Below are positions 34,917 to 42,889 of a DNA stretch of 64,000 nucleotides, piece after piece (the stretch's first letter is position 1; every line of letters starts with the position of its first letter). The notes beneath the pieces were generated by a model. That model did no database searches. It saw nothing but the letters and a program-made list of their open reading frames with translations, and was not told where the DNA came from. Both the position numbers and the translations under genes were made by a program. Origin of the DNA: a virus. The stretch lies in the IMG/VR virus record IMGVR_UViG_3300028786_000007, positions 36,524-100,523 of that record; one strand, 5' to 3'.

Positions 34917-35557
34917 ATTTCCACGCTCCTGGCGATCGCCGCGGCGTCTTCCTGGTCGATGCCCAAATAAGCGGCCGTCGCACCGAGCGACTTGTGGCCG
35001 AGCAACACGCGCACCGCAGCAAGGTTCTTCGTCTGGGCATAGATCTCCTTGGACTTTGTGCGCCGGGTAGAGTGCCCGCTATAGCGTCGTGGGTCCAGGC
35101 GAATCATCAGCGCCAGTTTCTTGATGATATTGCGATATTGGCGATCGGAAATGCCGAACAACAACTCTTTTGGATCCAGGCACTCGCGTCGCATTAGGTA
35201 GGTGTGCAACGCGGCGCATGTTTTCCGGGTGAGCTCGCACCTTATCGGTGCACCGGTCTTCTTCTGCTTCAGCCAGAAACTGGTCAGCACTTCGGGCCGC
35301 GAATTGCCCGGCGTTAGGTCGCCGACCGTAAGCCGGATCAGGTCCGAGCCGCGGAGCATCGTGTCGATAGCGAGACGAAAAAGTGCAAAGTCGCGCATCG
35401 CGAGCGGACACCTACTATTGATAAGGAAATGCTCAATCAGCGCTACCTCTGCGGGTGTAAACGCTTCGGACTGACCGCGGACTTTAGACGTTTCCGTTTT
35501 CTTGGGTTGCACTGCTTTTACGGAAGTTTTTATATCGCGCTTCGCCCGCTGAGCCAC
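34913..35557 (-). CDS. short tyrosine recombinase
   Basis: This gene encodes 214 residues from a GTG with GGGGAG upstream. The catalytic set is present: R69 (MLRGSDL), K100 region, H162-x-x-R165 (GHSTRR), H188 (LLGHKS) and the nucleophile Y197 (AAYLGI). The core-binding and arm-binding N-terminal domains of typical integrases are missing, with only a basic tail instead. It may integrate the phage, resolve multimers or invert DNA; I see no att site pair to decide. Confidence 0.85.
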   Translation of the reverse strand: MAQRAKRDIKTSVKAVQPKKTETSKVRGQSEAFTPAEVALIEHFLINSRCPLAMRDFALFRLAIDTMLRGSDLIRLTVGDLTPGNSRPEVLTSFWLKQKKTGAPIRCELTRKTCAALHTYLMRRECLDPKELLFGISDRQYRNIIKKLALMIRLDPRRYSGHSTRRTKSKEIYAQTKNLAAVRVLLGHKSLGATAAYLGIDQEDAAAIARSVEI

Positions 35558-35654
35558 CTTAAACTCCCCAACCCTCCGAATTTGCAGGAGAATTTTGTAT
35601 CATGGTTATATCGTTTCCGCTTTGAATAGAAACGGAAACGGAGTAACCGACTGG
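35558..35654. promoter_or_regulatory. control region upstream of the recombinase with inverted repeat
   Basis: These 97 bases hold the inverted repeat CGTTTCCG...ACGGAAACG (about 35618-35640) and an AT-rich stretch nearer the recombinase start. This is a plausible operator, or end of the preceding unit, upstream of the recombinase gene. Confidence 0.45.
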
Positions 35655-36032
35655 TTATCTCCACCGCGCCGGCCGGAAGCCGAGCCAATTGTATTTCTGC
35701 ACGCTACACTCTTCCGGGCTGGGCCACCCGCCCGGTCCGCCATATTCGCGCCGCTGGTAGTAATCAGGCGCGGACCGCCGCCACCAACTGACGTAGATGG
35801 CGATCCCCGCAACGACGAAGCCGTCTTCGCTGCTATCGTACTCAAAGCGCGTCATGTGAAGCGTGGCGCAGCAAGCCCCGGCGACAAAAGGCGGGTTAGC
35901 CTCCAGCATCATGATGCCGGGGTGCAGGGCCAGCCCGCAGACATTACCGCCATATCGCACTAGGGTAATGTTGACGGTGAATGCCTTCATGCCCTGCGGG
36001 ATGCGGCGGATATAGTTGCGCGGCTCGCTCAT
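35655..36032 (-). CDS. hypothetical protein
   Basis: This gene encodes 125 residues from the ATG that overlaps the upstream stop (ATGA). A hydrophobic, Gly/Cys-rich middle (GNVCGLALHPGIMM...AGACCATLHM) lies between beta stretches, and the C-terminus is Arg/Trp-rich. No family is recognised. Confidence 0.55.
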   Translation of the reverse strand: MSEPRNYIRRIPQGMKAFTVNITLVRYGGNVCGLALHPGIMMLEANPPFVAGACCATLHMTRFEYDSSEDGFVVAGIAIYVSWWRRSAPDYYQRREYGGPGGWPSPEECSVQKYNWLGFRPARWR

Positions 36033-36211
36033 TGCGGGCTCTGGCCGGTCTGGCCGAAGTCGCGCACTACGCCCCAAGCCTCAATGTACTCAGCGTGGGT
36101 GTAGGGCGTATGGTAGAAATCTCCGACGACTGTTTCCACAACATACTTGGTAAGAGAATCGTCGCGCGTATGAAACTCAGCCAGGATGCGGCACGCTTCT
36201 TGCAATGTCAT
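36029..36211 (-). CDS. hypothetical protein
   Basis: This 60-residue protein starts MTLQEACRILAEFHTRDD, chosen because GGAGCG lies 9 bases upstream. It is acidic and aromatic. It overlaps the HTH gene upstream by 35 bases and the next gene by four. Confidence 0.55.
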   Translation of the reverse strand: MTLQEACRILAEFHTRDDSLTKYVVETVVGDFYHTPYTHAEYIEAWGVVRDFGQTGQSPQ

Positions 36212-36467
36212 CGATCTTCGCTCCGTTGGCGTAAGCCGCAACTTCGTTGAGTTCAGCCCTCAGTAACCCGCGGCGAAAGGCGAGGGCGATCAAGTGCACC
36301 GTATTCTTGGCTCCGTACCGTATGCGCAGCGCCTTAGTGTCGGCCTCGACATTATCCTTGCTCATACCCATAGCGATGGCGACCTGTCGGTGGGTGTAGC
36401 CTTCCGAAAGTAAGGTCAGCAGGTAGAGCCGACGGCGAAGAGTCTTGGCTTGTCCGATGCGTTTCAC
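36177..36467 (-). CDS. LuxR-type helix-turn-helix protein
   Basis: This 96-residue protein has a core that follows the GerE/LuxR DNA-binding pattern: LYLLTLLSEGYTHRQVAIAM, MSKDNVEADTKALRIRYG, then NTVHLIALAFRRG. No receiver or ligand domain is attached. It probably regulates genes of this leftward block. Confidence 0.7.
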   Translation of the reverse strand: MKRIGQAKTLRRRLYLLTLLSEGYTHRQVAIAMGMSKDNVEADTKALRIRYGAKNTVHLIALAFRRGLLRAELNEVAAYANGAKIDDIARSVPHPG

Positions 36468-36904
36468 AGCGGCTTCCCCGCGATCAGGCGCTCAACAACC
36501 TTCGGTGTTAGGGCATCGTACAAGTTCACTGCGGCGTGCTGGCCGGCCTCCGTATAGTTCATTGGGCTCAGCCAGACCTCAATGGAATAACTAATGTCCG
36601 GCCGGGCACTAAGCCGGAACATGACGATCAGGGTACTTTCGCCACGGAGCCGAGCGTCCCCCAACATAGCAACATGCTCAAAGTCGCTGAGATAGTTGTT
36701 ACAAGCGACTTGTAACCTCATCCAATCTTCCGGCCGCAGGCGTTGGCCGCTCTTAAGACGTGCCATCTTAGGCAGGCCCATCAATTCTCGGGAACGATCC
36801 TGAATCAATTCCTGAAACTCTACGGCCGTCATCTGCTCAGAGCGATGGGACAGCTCATTGAGGGCCTGGTCAAAAGCTTCCTCAAAGGTCATAGCAGACA
36901 TCAT
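36464..36904 (-). CDS. hypothetical protein
   Basis: This 146-residue protein has a helical N-terminal half (FEEAFDQALNELSHRSEQM) and a beta-rich second half (LIVMFRLSARPDISYSIEVWL). It is coupled to the LuxR-like gene by a four-base overlap. The function is unknown. Confidence 0.6.
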   Translation of the reverse strand: MMSAMTFEEAFDQALNELSHRSEQMTAVEFQELIQDRSRELMGLPKMARLKSGQRLRPEDWMRLQVACNNYLSDFEHVAMLGDARLRGESTLIVMFRLSARPDISYSIEVWLSPMNYTEAGQHAAVNLYDALTPKVVERLIAGKPL

Positions 36905-36907
36905 GGT

Positions 36908-37171
36908 TCAATTTCCTCGCCGCGGCGTCGTCGGCCGCGCCTTGACGGGTTGCGGCGTATCGGTAAAATTGCACCCCGACCGTATATCCGGCGTACCGCC
37001 CGCCTTGATGCAAAGTTTACCGATCCTTGCGTTGAGTTCGAATATTTGCAGTTGGAAGAAGGCGCACAGCAATAGGATAAACGCGGCCCTCGCCAGTTTT
37101 TCAGAGATGAAGCGCCAACGCGGCTCTTTCTTGGGCATGGTGAGGGTGGGCCGCTCAGGCTGGGACTTCAT
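36908..37171 (-). CDS. single-pass membrane protein
   Basis: This 87-residue protein has one hydrophobic helix (KLARAAFILLLCAFFQLQIF, about 25-44) preceded by basic residues and followed by two cysteines and a basic tail. The start overlaps the upstream stop (ATGA). Confidence 0.55.
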   Translation of the reverse strand: MKSQPERPTLTMPKKEPRWRFISEKLARAAFILLLCAFFQLQIFELNARIGKLCIKAGGTPDIRSGCNFTDTPQPVKARPTTPRRGN

Positions 37172-37815
37172 TTGCGGGCCTTTATGACTCGGTTAGCAAT
37201 ACCAACATAGGGTGCTACAGTGCCGTCCGGCAGGTAAATCTCTGTTTTGGAAAGATCCAACATGAACCCTTGCCAAACGTGCGGCTCAAGCATTACCACT
37301 CGAAAGGTGGGCTTGCCTAGGCGGAAGCGCTTGATGTAGCGGTGTACGCCGTCAATGAGTAAGTACTCCCCGCTGGGCCAACGCGCATAAATGCCCGGCG
37401 TTTCTAGACGCTTCTCATCAATACGCGCGAGGTGACCCAGCTCTGGGTTGCTGCCCCGAAGAAATTCCAAGTAAGCGTCCATAGTTAGGGTGACATGGCC
37501 GACCTGATAGAGCACTGCGCCATCTGAAATAGCGTCCTTGATGCCGCGAATATCCAGCAGGATGCGCCACTTTGACCGCGCATCGGTGTAGTCGAACACC
37601 TCACGGTTGGTCATCATTAGGCGAGTTTCGCCGTTCACCACTTCCGGCCTTATTTCCCGAACTTCTGGCCGGCCATTCGGCATAGTGCCGAGCTTACGCA
37701 GCCCCTTCCGCTCCGCCGCGCTAAGCCCCGCCAAGTCCCGGTGGAACTGCATCTCTATCGGGCCGCCCGGCGGATAGAAGTGGCGCGCGTTGAAATCGGG
37801 TAGGGGCAACGTCAT
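37168..37815 (-). CDS. hypothetical protein, possibly ParB/Srx-like fold
   Basis: This 215-residue protein contains GEYLLIDGVHRYIKRFRLGK, which loosely resembles the G-x-H-R box of ParB/sulfiredoxin-type domains. The earlier DAISDGAVLYQVGHVTLTMD part is beta-alpha. No signal or membrane segment is present. The fold suggestion is weak. Confidence 0.5.
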   Translation of the reverse strand: MTLPLPDFNARHFYPPGGPIEMQFHRDLAGLSAAERKGLRKLGTMPNGRPEVREIRPEVVNGETRLMMTNREVFDYTDARSKWRILLDIRGIKDAISDGAVLYQVGHVTLTMDAYLEFLRGSNPELGHLARIDEKRLETPGIYARWPSGEYLLIDGVHRYIKRFRLGKPTFRVVMLEPHVWQGFMLDLSKTEIYLPDGTVAPYVGIANRVIKARK

Positions 37816-37816
37816 C

Positions 37817-38158
37817 CTAGTACAGCTTCCTGTTCCGTTCCAATAGCAGGTACATCATCTCAATTTCGATTTCCTGGCCGACCACCAACTTGAACTCTTG
37901 CATAATCGTGGGCAGCACCACCAACCTACCGTCTATCCCTTTTACAATGACATAGCTGTCCTCGTAGCCGACCGGCTTCTCCTGTTCCGGAGCCTTGGCC
38001 TCAGCCTGAGGTGTGAACAAATTAGCAATAGGATTCGCTGGCACAGTCGGCGTCGGCTTGACCAACGTGACCGGGTCGCGCGGTGTACCGGGCTTATTGG
38101 AGCTTTGGAACGTGGTGATGGAAGCGAGGACGGTGAGCGCAGTAAGCTTGATAATCAT
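37817..38158 (-). CDS. small exported protein
   Basis: This 113-residue protein begins like a signal peptide (MIIKLTALTVLASITTFQSS). A Pro/Thr-rich linker and a short beta domain (DSYVIVKGIDGRLVVLPTIM) follow. AAGGGGG upstream supports the start. It probably acts in the periplasm; the role is unknown. Confidence 0.55.
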   Translation of the reverse strand: MIIKLTALTVLASITTFQSSNKPGTPRDPVTLVKPTPTVPANPIANLFTPQAEAKAPEQEKPVGYEDSYVIVKGIDGRLVVLPTIMQEFKLVVGQEIEIEMMYLLLERNRKLY

Positions 38159-38243
38159 GAATTCCCCCTTAAAGCAGAGGGATCGACGTTACCTGCTCTG
38201 GCCGCAGTGCGTAAACGCCGGGCGCACAGTTCTCCACAATGGG

Positions 38244-38275
38244 GAGAGGTGGGGATCCTGCCACCCCCACCTCTC
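38244..38275. terminator. perfect 11-bp hairpin in the leftward block
   Basis: GAGAGGTGGGG (38244-38254) and CCCCACCTCTC (38265-38275) form an 11-bp stem with a 10-base loop in the 162-base gap between two leftward genes. No T-run follows in either direction, so it could be a processing or regulatory hairpin instead of a terminator. Confidence 0.45.
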
Positions 38276-38320
38276 TGCGCTCAAAGCCTTGCGTAGGGAC
38301 AAGACGAGCGCAATTCTGTT

Positions 38321-38725
38321 CTATTTGTGTACCGCAGTTGGGTCGCCAGCGAGGTATATCCCCCAAGCTTCCGTCACCGTAGGCCAATAAAGGTAGACGG
38401 CCGTGCCCACGAGCGCCATCAATACAAAGTACGCCAAGAATGTCAGCGCCCCGGTGCGTGGCTTGGGTACGGGAATAGTGGCGATGCGTGGCGGAGCGCC
38501 TCCCCAAGCGGAAGTTTGGCGCGTTCCGCTGGCCTTCCAATCTGCGGCCGGCGCTGGGCTGGGCTTCAGGTGTAGGGTTGAGCGCGGCGGCGCATTCCGT
38601 ATGACAGCCCCCGGCCGTACATGCTTAGAATTCATGTGCATTTCCAATGCACTCTGAGAAACGAAAGGCTTCACCAAACCGTCCTTGGCACAAATTTCAC
38701 AATGCCAACGCTTTTCCTTAGCCAA
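38321..38725 (-). CDS. C2H2-type zinc-finger protein with a membrane anchor
   Basis: This 134-residue protein has the N-terminal part HCEICAKDGLVKPFVSQSAL followed by EMHMNSKH, which fits a C2H2 finger (C-x2-C...H-x4-H). A Pro/Ser linker leads to a transmembrane helix (ALTFLAYFVLMALVGTAVYL, about 93-112) and a short tail. Membrane-tethered single fingers are rare in phages. Nucleic-acid or protein binding at the membrane is possible. Confidence 0.6.
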   Translation of the reverse strand: MAKEKRWHCEICAKDGLVKPFVSQSALEMHMNSKHVRPGAVIRNAPPRSTLHLKPSPAPAADWKASGTRQTSAWGGAPPRIATIPVPKPRTGALTFLAYFVLMALVGTAVYLYWPTVTEAWGIYLAGDPTAVHK

Positions 38726-38728
38726 GAT

Positions 38729-39334
38729 TTACTCCTTCTTGGACTGCAACAGTGGCCGCACCACTGAATTGCATGTTTCATGGTATCGGTCATAAAGGCC
38801 AACACCGGTTTCTAGACTCTGGGTGTACTCCTCGTATATTCCGAAGAAGATGCTTTCCTGTTCTTGTCTTGTCCTCCTTAGGGCCTCAGCCTCTCTTAAA
38901 GCTGCTTTGCCCAGAGAGCGATACTCTGGGGCCTCGTCGAAATACACACGGGCAGCGATAAAATAGTAGGAGGCGCACTTGAGCAGCAAGATGCGCCGCT
39001 CAAAGCGCAATTCCGCAATCTCGTCGGGCTCCGGCTCTTCTTCCCGAATATTGCGGTAGCCTTCAGGCTTAGCCTCCGGCAGCGGCGGCGCGCTAAGATA
39101 ACGACCTTCCCTCAGCGAGGGAGGAAGGTAATCATCCGAGCTCTGGCCGGAAGGCAACTTGACCTTACGGAAGCCGGCCGGCGCATCCTTCAGTGAACCG
39201 GTCTGGGCGTAAAGCCCAGACCCTGCGAAAGCCATAAGAAGGGCCGCGGCCCCTAATATGGCATAGATGAGTAATTCGGCGGGTTCGAAAGTGGGGAGGT
39301 AGTCGCGAACTTTACGGGCCGGGCCATCAGCCAT
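38729..39334 (-). CDS. membrane protein with helical cytoplasmic or periplasmic domain
   Basis: This 201-residue protein has a transmembrane helix at about 21-43 (LLIYAILGAAALLMAFAGSG). A proline-rich linker and a long charged helical domain (ELRFERRILLLKCASYYFIA...) follow. It lies in a run of membrane proteins. No family is recognised. Confidence 0.6.
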   Translation of the reverse strand: MADGPARKVRDYLPTFEPAELLIYAILGAAALLMAFAGSGLYAQTGSLKDAPAGFRKVKLPSGQSSDDYLPPSLREGRYLSAPPLPEAKPEGYRNIREEEPEPDEIAELRFERRILLLKCASYYFIAARVYFDEAPEYRSLGKAALREAEALRRTRQEQESIFFGIYEEYTQSLETGVGLYDRYHETCNSVVRPLLQSKKE

Positions 39335-39353
39335 GGGTGGGCGTCCTTGAGGG

Positions 39354-39686
39354 TTAGAAGTCGCGGATCGAAGCGGCGAGCTCTTCCTCTTCTAGACGCT
39401 TGGAAGCGAGGTAGTACCCTTCCAGGGCGAATAACTTCCGATAAGCATCATCATAAGCGTAGCGCTGGCCGATTTCTTCCTTGAAGTTAGCCGGATCAAG
39501 GCAACCTGCCTCTCCATGAATAACGAACTTGTTCTTCATGGTCAGAAAAGCATGGGTGGTTGTGCCCATGACAACATACCCAACGGAGACAATATTTCCC
39601 GTGATGCGTTCGGGAGTTACGCGGAAATCACTGCCCTGAGCGATCAGTTTGTCAGCTTCTTCGCGGCTAATAGCGGGTTCTGTCAT
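39354..39686 (-). CDS. Gp49-family phage protein
   Basis: This 110-residue protein fits the Phage_gp49_66 family pattern: VTPERITGNIVSVGYVVMG, GCLDPANFKEEIGQRYAYDDA (shortened) and LFALEGYYLASK. The family is widespread in phages and of unknown function. The ATG at 39686 (MTEPAISREEAD) was chosen; an upstream ATG at 39713 is possible and neither has a strong ribosome binding site. Confidence 0.8.
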   Translation of the reverse strand: MTEPAISREEADKLIAQGSDFRVTPERITGNIVSVGYVVMGTTTHAFLTMKNKFVIHGEAGCLDPANFKEEIGQRYAYDDAYRKLFALEGYYLASKRLEEEELAASIRDF

Positions 39687-40015
39687 ATTTTTACTTGCCT
39701 GGATAAGGTTCATTCAGTACAGAAACTCGTCCTGGCGTTTGCGGGATGTGCGGGTCTGTTTAATATCGCCGCCAAGTGATGAGCGGACCCGCTTCCCCCA
39801 CCTTAGTCCTGCCCTACCGCGGCGGGCTCTGCTGTTCTCTCCGAATGACAGCTTCCCAAATGAAAAAGACGGTCCGTTCCCCAGAACGGACCGTCTTTCG
39901 TTTAGGCGACGGCCGCGGTTTCTACGCAATACCGTATGAAACTTCCAACTTTGAGGGTGGGTGCGACCGCCGCCCAACTTCTTTTAGCCCAGCCGCGTTG
40001 GGGCGGCTCTGGCCA
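39687..40015. other. intergenic region with terminator
   Basis: About 330 bases contain a strong bidirectional terminator at 39865-39898 and, to its left, sequence that should hold a promoter for the leftward block. I could not identify a clear -35/-10 pair. The frames that cross the region span the hairpin and look non-coding. Confidence 0.5.
39865..39898 (-). terminator. bidirectional intrinsic terminator
   Basis: AAAGACGGTCCGTT (39865-39878) and AACGGACCGTCTTT (39885-39898) form a perfect 14-bp stem with a 6-base loop. The A and T runs make it work in both directions. It ends the leftward transcript from 42450. Confidence 0.9.
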
Positions 40016-40423
40016 TTAGCTGAACTTGGCTAACTCCGCCTTAAGCTCATCGATGCTCTTGGAGGCGAGCTCCTGCTCTTCCTTGGAAGCCAGCGCCCCA
40101 AGCACCTTCTGCTTCTGCTGGGCGCGTTCCAGCTGATTTTTCGCGGCCTCGCGGTCGGCTATCTTCACCGCGATCACGTGCTTGACGATCTCCAGGCGCA
40201 GCTCCTGCTCCGCCTTGCGCGGGTCGGGAGTCGTGTCGACGAAGCTCTCCTCGCCCGTCTCACGCAGGTCGCGGGCCGCGCGGCGCGCGGTGTCGTCCAG
40301 GCTGGGCCGGCCGCCCTTGGCCGTCAACGGCAGGTCCCACAGCATCTCCAGGTCAATGGGACCAACGAGGGTGTGGTAACGCAACTTGATGCGCGTGGCG
40401 CGTTCGAAAATGTTCATGTTCAT
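40016..40423 (-). CDS. conserved small phage protein
   Basis: This 135-residue protein begins MNMNIFERATRIKLRY, then VGPIDLEMLWDLPLTAKGG, SLDDTARRAARDL and EESFV, with a C-terminal charged coiled coil. I recall this as a widespread phage family without known function. AAGGAGC upstream gives a clear start. It is transcribed together with the 673-residue protein. Confidence 0.7.
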   Translation of the reverse strand: MNMNIFERATRIKLRYHTLVGPIDLEMLWDLPLTAKGGRPSLDDTARRAARDLRETGEESFVDTTPDPRKAEQELRLEIVKHVIAVKIADREAAKNQLERAQQKQKVLGALASKEEQELASKSIDELKAELAKFS

Positions 40424-40428
40424 GCTCC

Positions 40429-42450
40429 TTAGTCAAAGTTGATCGTGTAGACCTTATTCACTCCCGGGCCGGTCGCCAGGACCGTCACCGTATCCTGCCG
40501 GGTTGAGCTAAAGCCCAGCCCGGAAAGCTGCTCATCGGCGACTGGGCACTTCGTCTTGTCGCCCAGCACCTCAAAGACTTTTCTATGCTTCTCCAACCGG
40601 CCGTGGAGAAACTCGTTGTAGATGCCGCGGGCCGGCTCGGGGTTCTTGCACCCCTCCAGGATGAAGAACCAATGCTTGTTGCCGACCGCCGCGTCCTCGT
40701 CCCAATGGTTGGGGCTGAGGATCAGCGAATTGACCTTGGCCAACTCTAGGGTCTTCACGCCCCACTTCTCCACGGAGCGATAGCCGACTTTCATCAAAGG
40801 GTTGGCTTTGACAACGGCTACTCCGTTCACCACCACAACTTCTAGAGCATTGACGTAAGTCTTACTGGCGACTGCTTTTTCGTACCGCAATGAAGTGATG
40901 CCCTGGGCAGTTTCCACCTCAATCTCAAAGCCTACGTCGATGCTCTCACGCTTACTGAACTGATGGACCTTGAACTGATAAACACCATCTAAGTGCAAGT
41001 CGACCCAACGCATATTTTCCACAGGCTCCCTGGATTGGGAAAAGCCGGCGTTCATGTCTACGTCGAGCGTACCTGCCTTGCTCATATACGAAATGTGGCG
41101 CCCGCTTGGCGTTTCGCAATGTAAGTCAAGGTCGTCGTGGTTGTACCACGCCAAGCTGACCCGCAGCGCCACGTTCTCCACCCGGCCGCCCGCGCGCTTC
41201 ACCCGCTCCTTGATGCTGTCCGTGACGTTGCCGTCATAGGACCACGCGAAGTCGTTGCCCCACTTGAACAACTGCTTCACCTCCGGATGAACCGGCGCGG
41301 TAAGGCTGGCGAAGTTGCCCGAGTGTCGGCCCTCCAAGTACAACTGCAGGTTGGTGAAGGCCGGCAGCTTGGAGATGAAGTCCCCGACGGAGACCTGCTC
41401 CGCGCGCTTCAAGTCGAATGGCGCGGACTTGACTTCCTGCATCAGCAGCCCCTTCAGGCCGCCCGAGTCCTTCATTTTGCCGACCACCGAGCCGTCCACC
41501 CACAGCACCGAGTTGACGCTCACGTCAGCGAACCGGGCGTGGCGGCGCTCTAGGGCCTCTTCCAGGCCCAGCTCAGCGATGGTCTTCGTGGCCGCTTCCA
41601 CCATACCCTTGGTGATCAGCGCGGTGGGCCGCTTGTAGTTCTGCGGTGCGACCTTCTTCTCAAAGGCTTTAACTGCCTCTTCCAGGTCCACGCCATTGGA
41701 TAAGTCCTGCACCAGCGTGCCAATCACGGTGTTCCTGAACCGCGTCACCGCCGCCGCCTCGACGAGTAGCGACCACGCCATCAAGTCCTGCTTCTCGGGA
41801 TCGTTGATGCCCTTGAAACGCTGCTGGATCTTCTGGAACTCCTTCACGGCGCGCACGTGTTCCGTGCCGCGGTAAAGAGAGTTCGCCGCGATCAGCTCCA
41901 ACACCTGCGTCACTGCGGCCGGCGTCAGCTCACGCACTCCGCGCAACAGCACCGCATGATTGGTGCGCGCGTCGCCGCGGGCCTCGGCAAGATTGTGCGT
42001 GCGGATATAGGCGTTGGGTACCTCGACGGAGAAATGGTTCCAGATAATGGTGCGGCCGGTGGCCTCGTCCAGCTCCAGGTTCTTCTCGGTGCCGTGCTTC
42101 TTGTATTGCGTCAGAAACACGTCCGTGACGACCTGGGCGCGGATGAAGTCGGCCATCTTCGCGGAGACCACGTTATAGGGGTGCGGCAGGTCGCCAATGT
42201 CCCAAATCGTAACCAGCACGCCATCCTTGACGGCAACCACGTTGCCGGCGGACCGAATGAAGGCGCGGCAGCAGGAGCAGTCATGCTGGGCTCGGGTCCG
42301 AAAGATCGGATTGGTGCCTTCGGGGAAGGCATCCATGTAAGTCTGCCAGACCGTATCGCGGTCGACGGTAACCTGAAACAGCGGCCCGTGGGCTAGAATA
42401 TCGAACTGCTTGCGCACCGCCTTGGCAAAGGCCGGAAAGTTGTCCGTCAT
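40429..42450 (-). CDS. large conserved phage protein of unknown function
   Basis: This gene encodes 673 residues from the ATG at 42450, where AAAGGGA lies 8 bases upstream; an earlier ATG overlaps that site. Conserved blocks include HNLAEARGDARTNHAVLLRG, KVAPQNYKRPTALIT, FKWGNDFAWSYDGNVTDSIK and LRVSLAWYNHDDLDLHCETP. The last resembles the beta-sandwich DUF2135 class. The N-terminus has CSCCR cysteines. Such proteins occur in many large phages, but I know no function. Its promoter is TTGCTC-18-TATAAT at 42558-42529. Confidence 0.8.
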   Translation of the reverse strand: MTDNFPAFAKAVRKQFDILAHGPLFQVTVDRDTVWQTYMDAFPEGTNPIFRTRAQHDCSCCRAFIRSAGNVVAVKDGVLVTIWDIGDLPHPYNVVSAKMADFIRAQVVTDVFLTQYKKHGTEKNLELDEATGRTIIWNHFSVEVPNAYIRTHNLAEARGDARTNHAVLLRGVRELTPAAVTQVLELIAANSLYRGTEHVRAVKEFQKIQQRFKGINDPEKQDLMAWSLLVEAAAVTRFRNTVIGTLVQDLSNGVDLEEAVKAFEKKVAPQNYKRPTALITKGMVEAATKTIAELGLEEALERRHARFADVSVNSVLWVDGSVVGKMKDSGGLKGLLMQEVKSAPFDLKRAEQVSVGDFISKLPAFTNLQLYLEGRHSGNFASLTAPVHPEVKQLFKWGNDFAWSYDGNVTDSIKERVKRAGGRVENVALRVSLAWYNHDDLDLHCETPSGRHISYMSKAGTLDVDMNAGFSQSREPVENMRWVDLHLDGVYQFKVHQFSKRESIDVGFEIEVETAQGITSLRYEKAVASKTYVNALEVVVVNGVAVVKANPLMKVGYRSVEKWGVKTLELAKVNSLILSPNHWDEDAAVGNKHWFFILEGCKNPEPARGIYNEFLHGRLEKHRKVFEVLGDKTKCPVADEQLSGLGFSSTRQDTVTVLATGPGVNKVYTINFD

Positions 42451-42528
42451 CGTCGTATTCCCTTTCATCGCTCATCGCGTTTCAGCAGTTAGCGCCAAAA
42501 ATACTGGTTGCGCTCTGCCTGTTGTTGC

Positions 42529-42558
42529 ATTATAGCACTTTACTTCTGCCGCGAGCAA
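42529..42558 (-). promoter_or_regulatory. sigma70-like promoter for the 673-residue protein
   Basis: On the minus strand TTGCTC (42558-42553), an 18-base spacer and a consensus TATAAT (42534-42529). It overlaps the divergent rightward promoter at 42539-42567. Confidence 0.7.
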
Positions 42559-42567
42559 AGGTATAGT
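42539..42567 (+). promoter_or_regulatory. sigma70-like promoter, TTTACTTCTGC class
   Basis: TTTACT (42539-42544), a 17-base spacer beginning TCTGCCGCG, and TATAGT (42562-42567). It lies 26 bases before the first gene of the ppGpp-hydrolase operon. Confidence 0.8.
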
Positions 42568-42593
42568 TGTTGCAGTTGAGAGGGAGAGACGAG

Positions 42594-42878
42594 ATGAAAA
42601 TTCGCAAAGAACTGCCTGGTCAAGATCAGTTGTCTCTGCGTCGGTTCCAGCTGCAGCGCCTGAAAAGCAAGCGCATTATTGCACTGGACTACTACATCAA
42701 TGAAATCCTGACCAACGACATAGACGTGCTGGACCTGACCCTGGCCGAAATGGACGCTAAGCCGACCTTCCGGCCGGTGAACCTGCGTCGTTCCCGCAAG
42801 GCGCTTCAGTTTATCCACGCCTGCCGTATTGCAGTAATGCAAGAGGCTGACGACTTTCTGCTGCAATGCGCCTACTGA
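42594..42878 (+). CDS. small hypothetical protein, first of a rightward operon
   Basis: This gene encodes 94 residues from the ATG at 42594 with GGGAGAG upstream. It is helical and charged (LPGQDQLSLRRFQLQRLKSK). The protein follows a strong promoter closely, so it is probably abundant early. No family is recognised. Confidence 0.65.
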   Translation: MKIRKELPGQDQLSLRRFQLQRLKSKRIIALDYYINEILTNDIDVLDLTLAEMDAKPTFRPVNLRRSRKALQFIHACRIAVMQEADDFLLQCAY

Positions 42879-42889
42879 GGGGAAATTCA

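Noticed and set aside
39714-39977. Leftward frame of 87 residues between two genes
   Set aside because: It runs through the 14-bp perfect terminator stem and is Arg/Gly/Ser-rich without a ribosome binding site.
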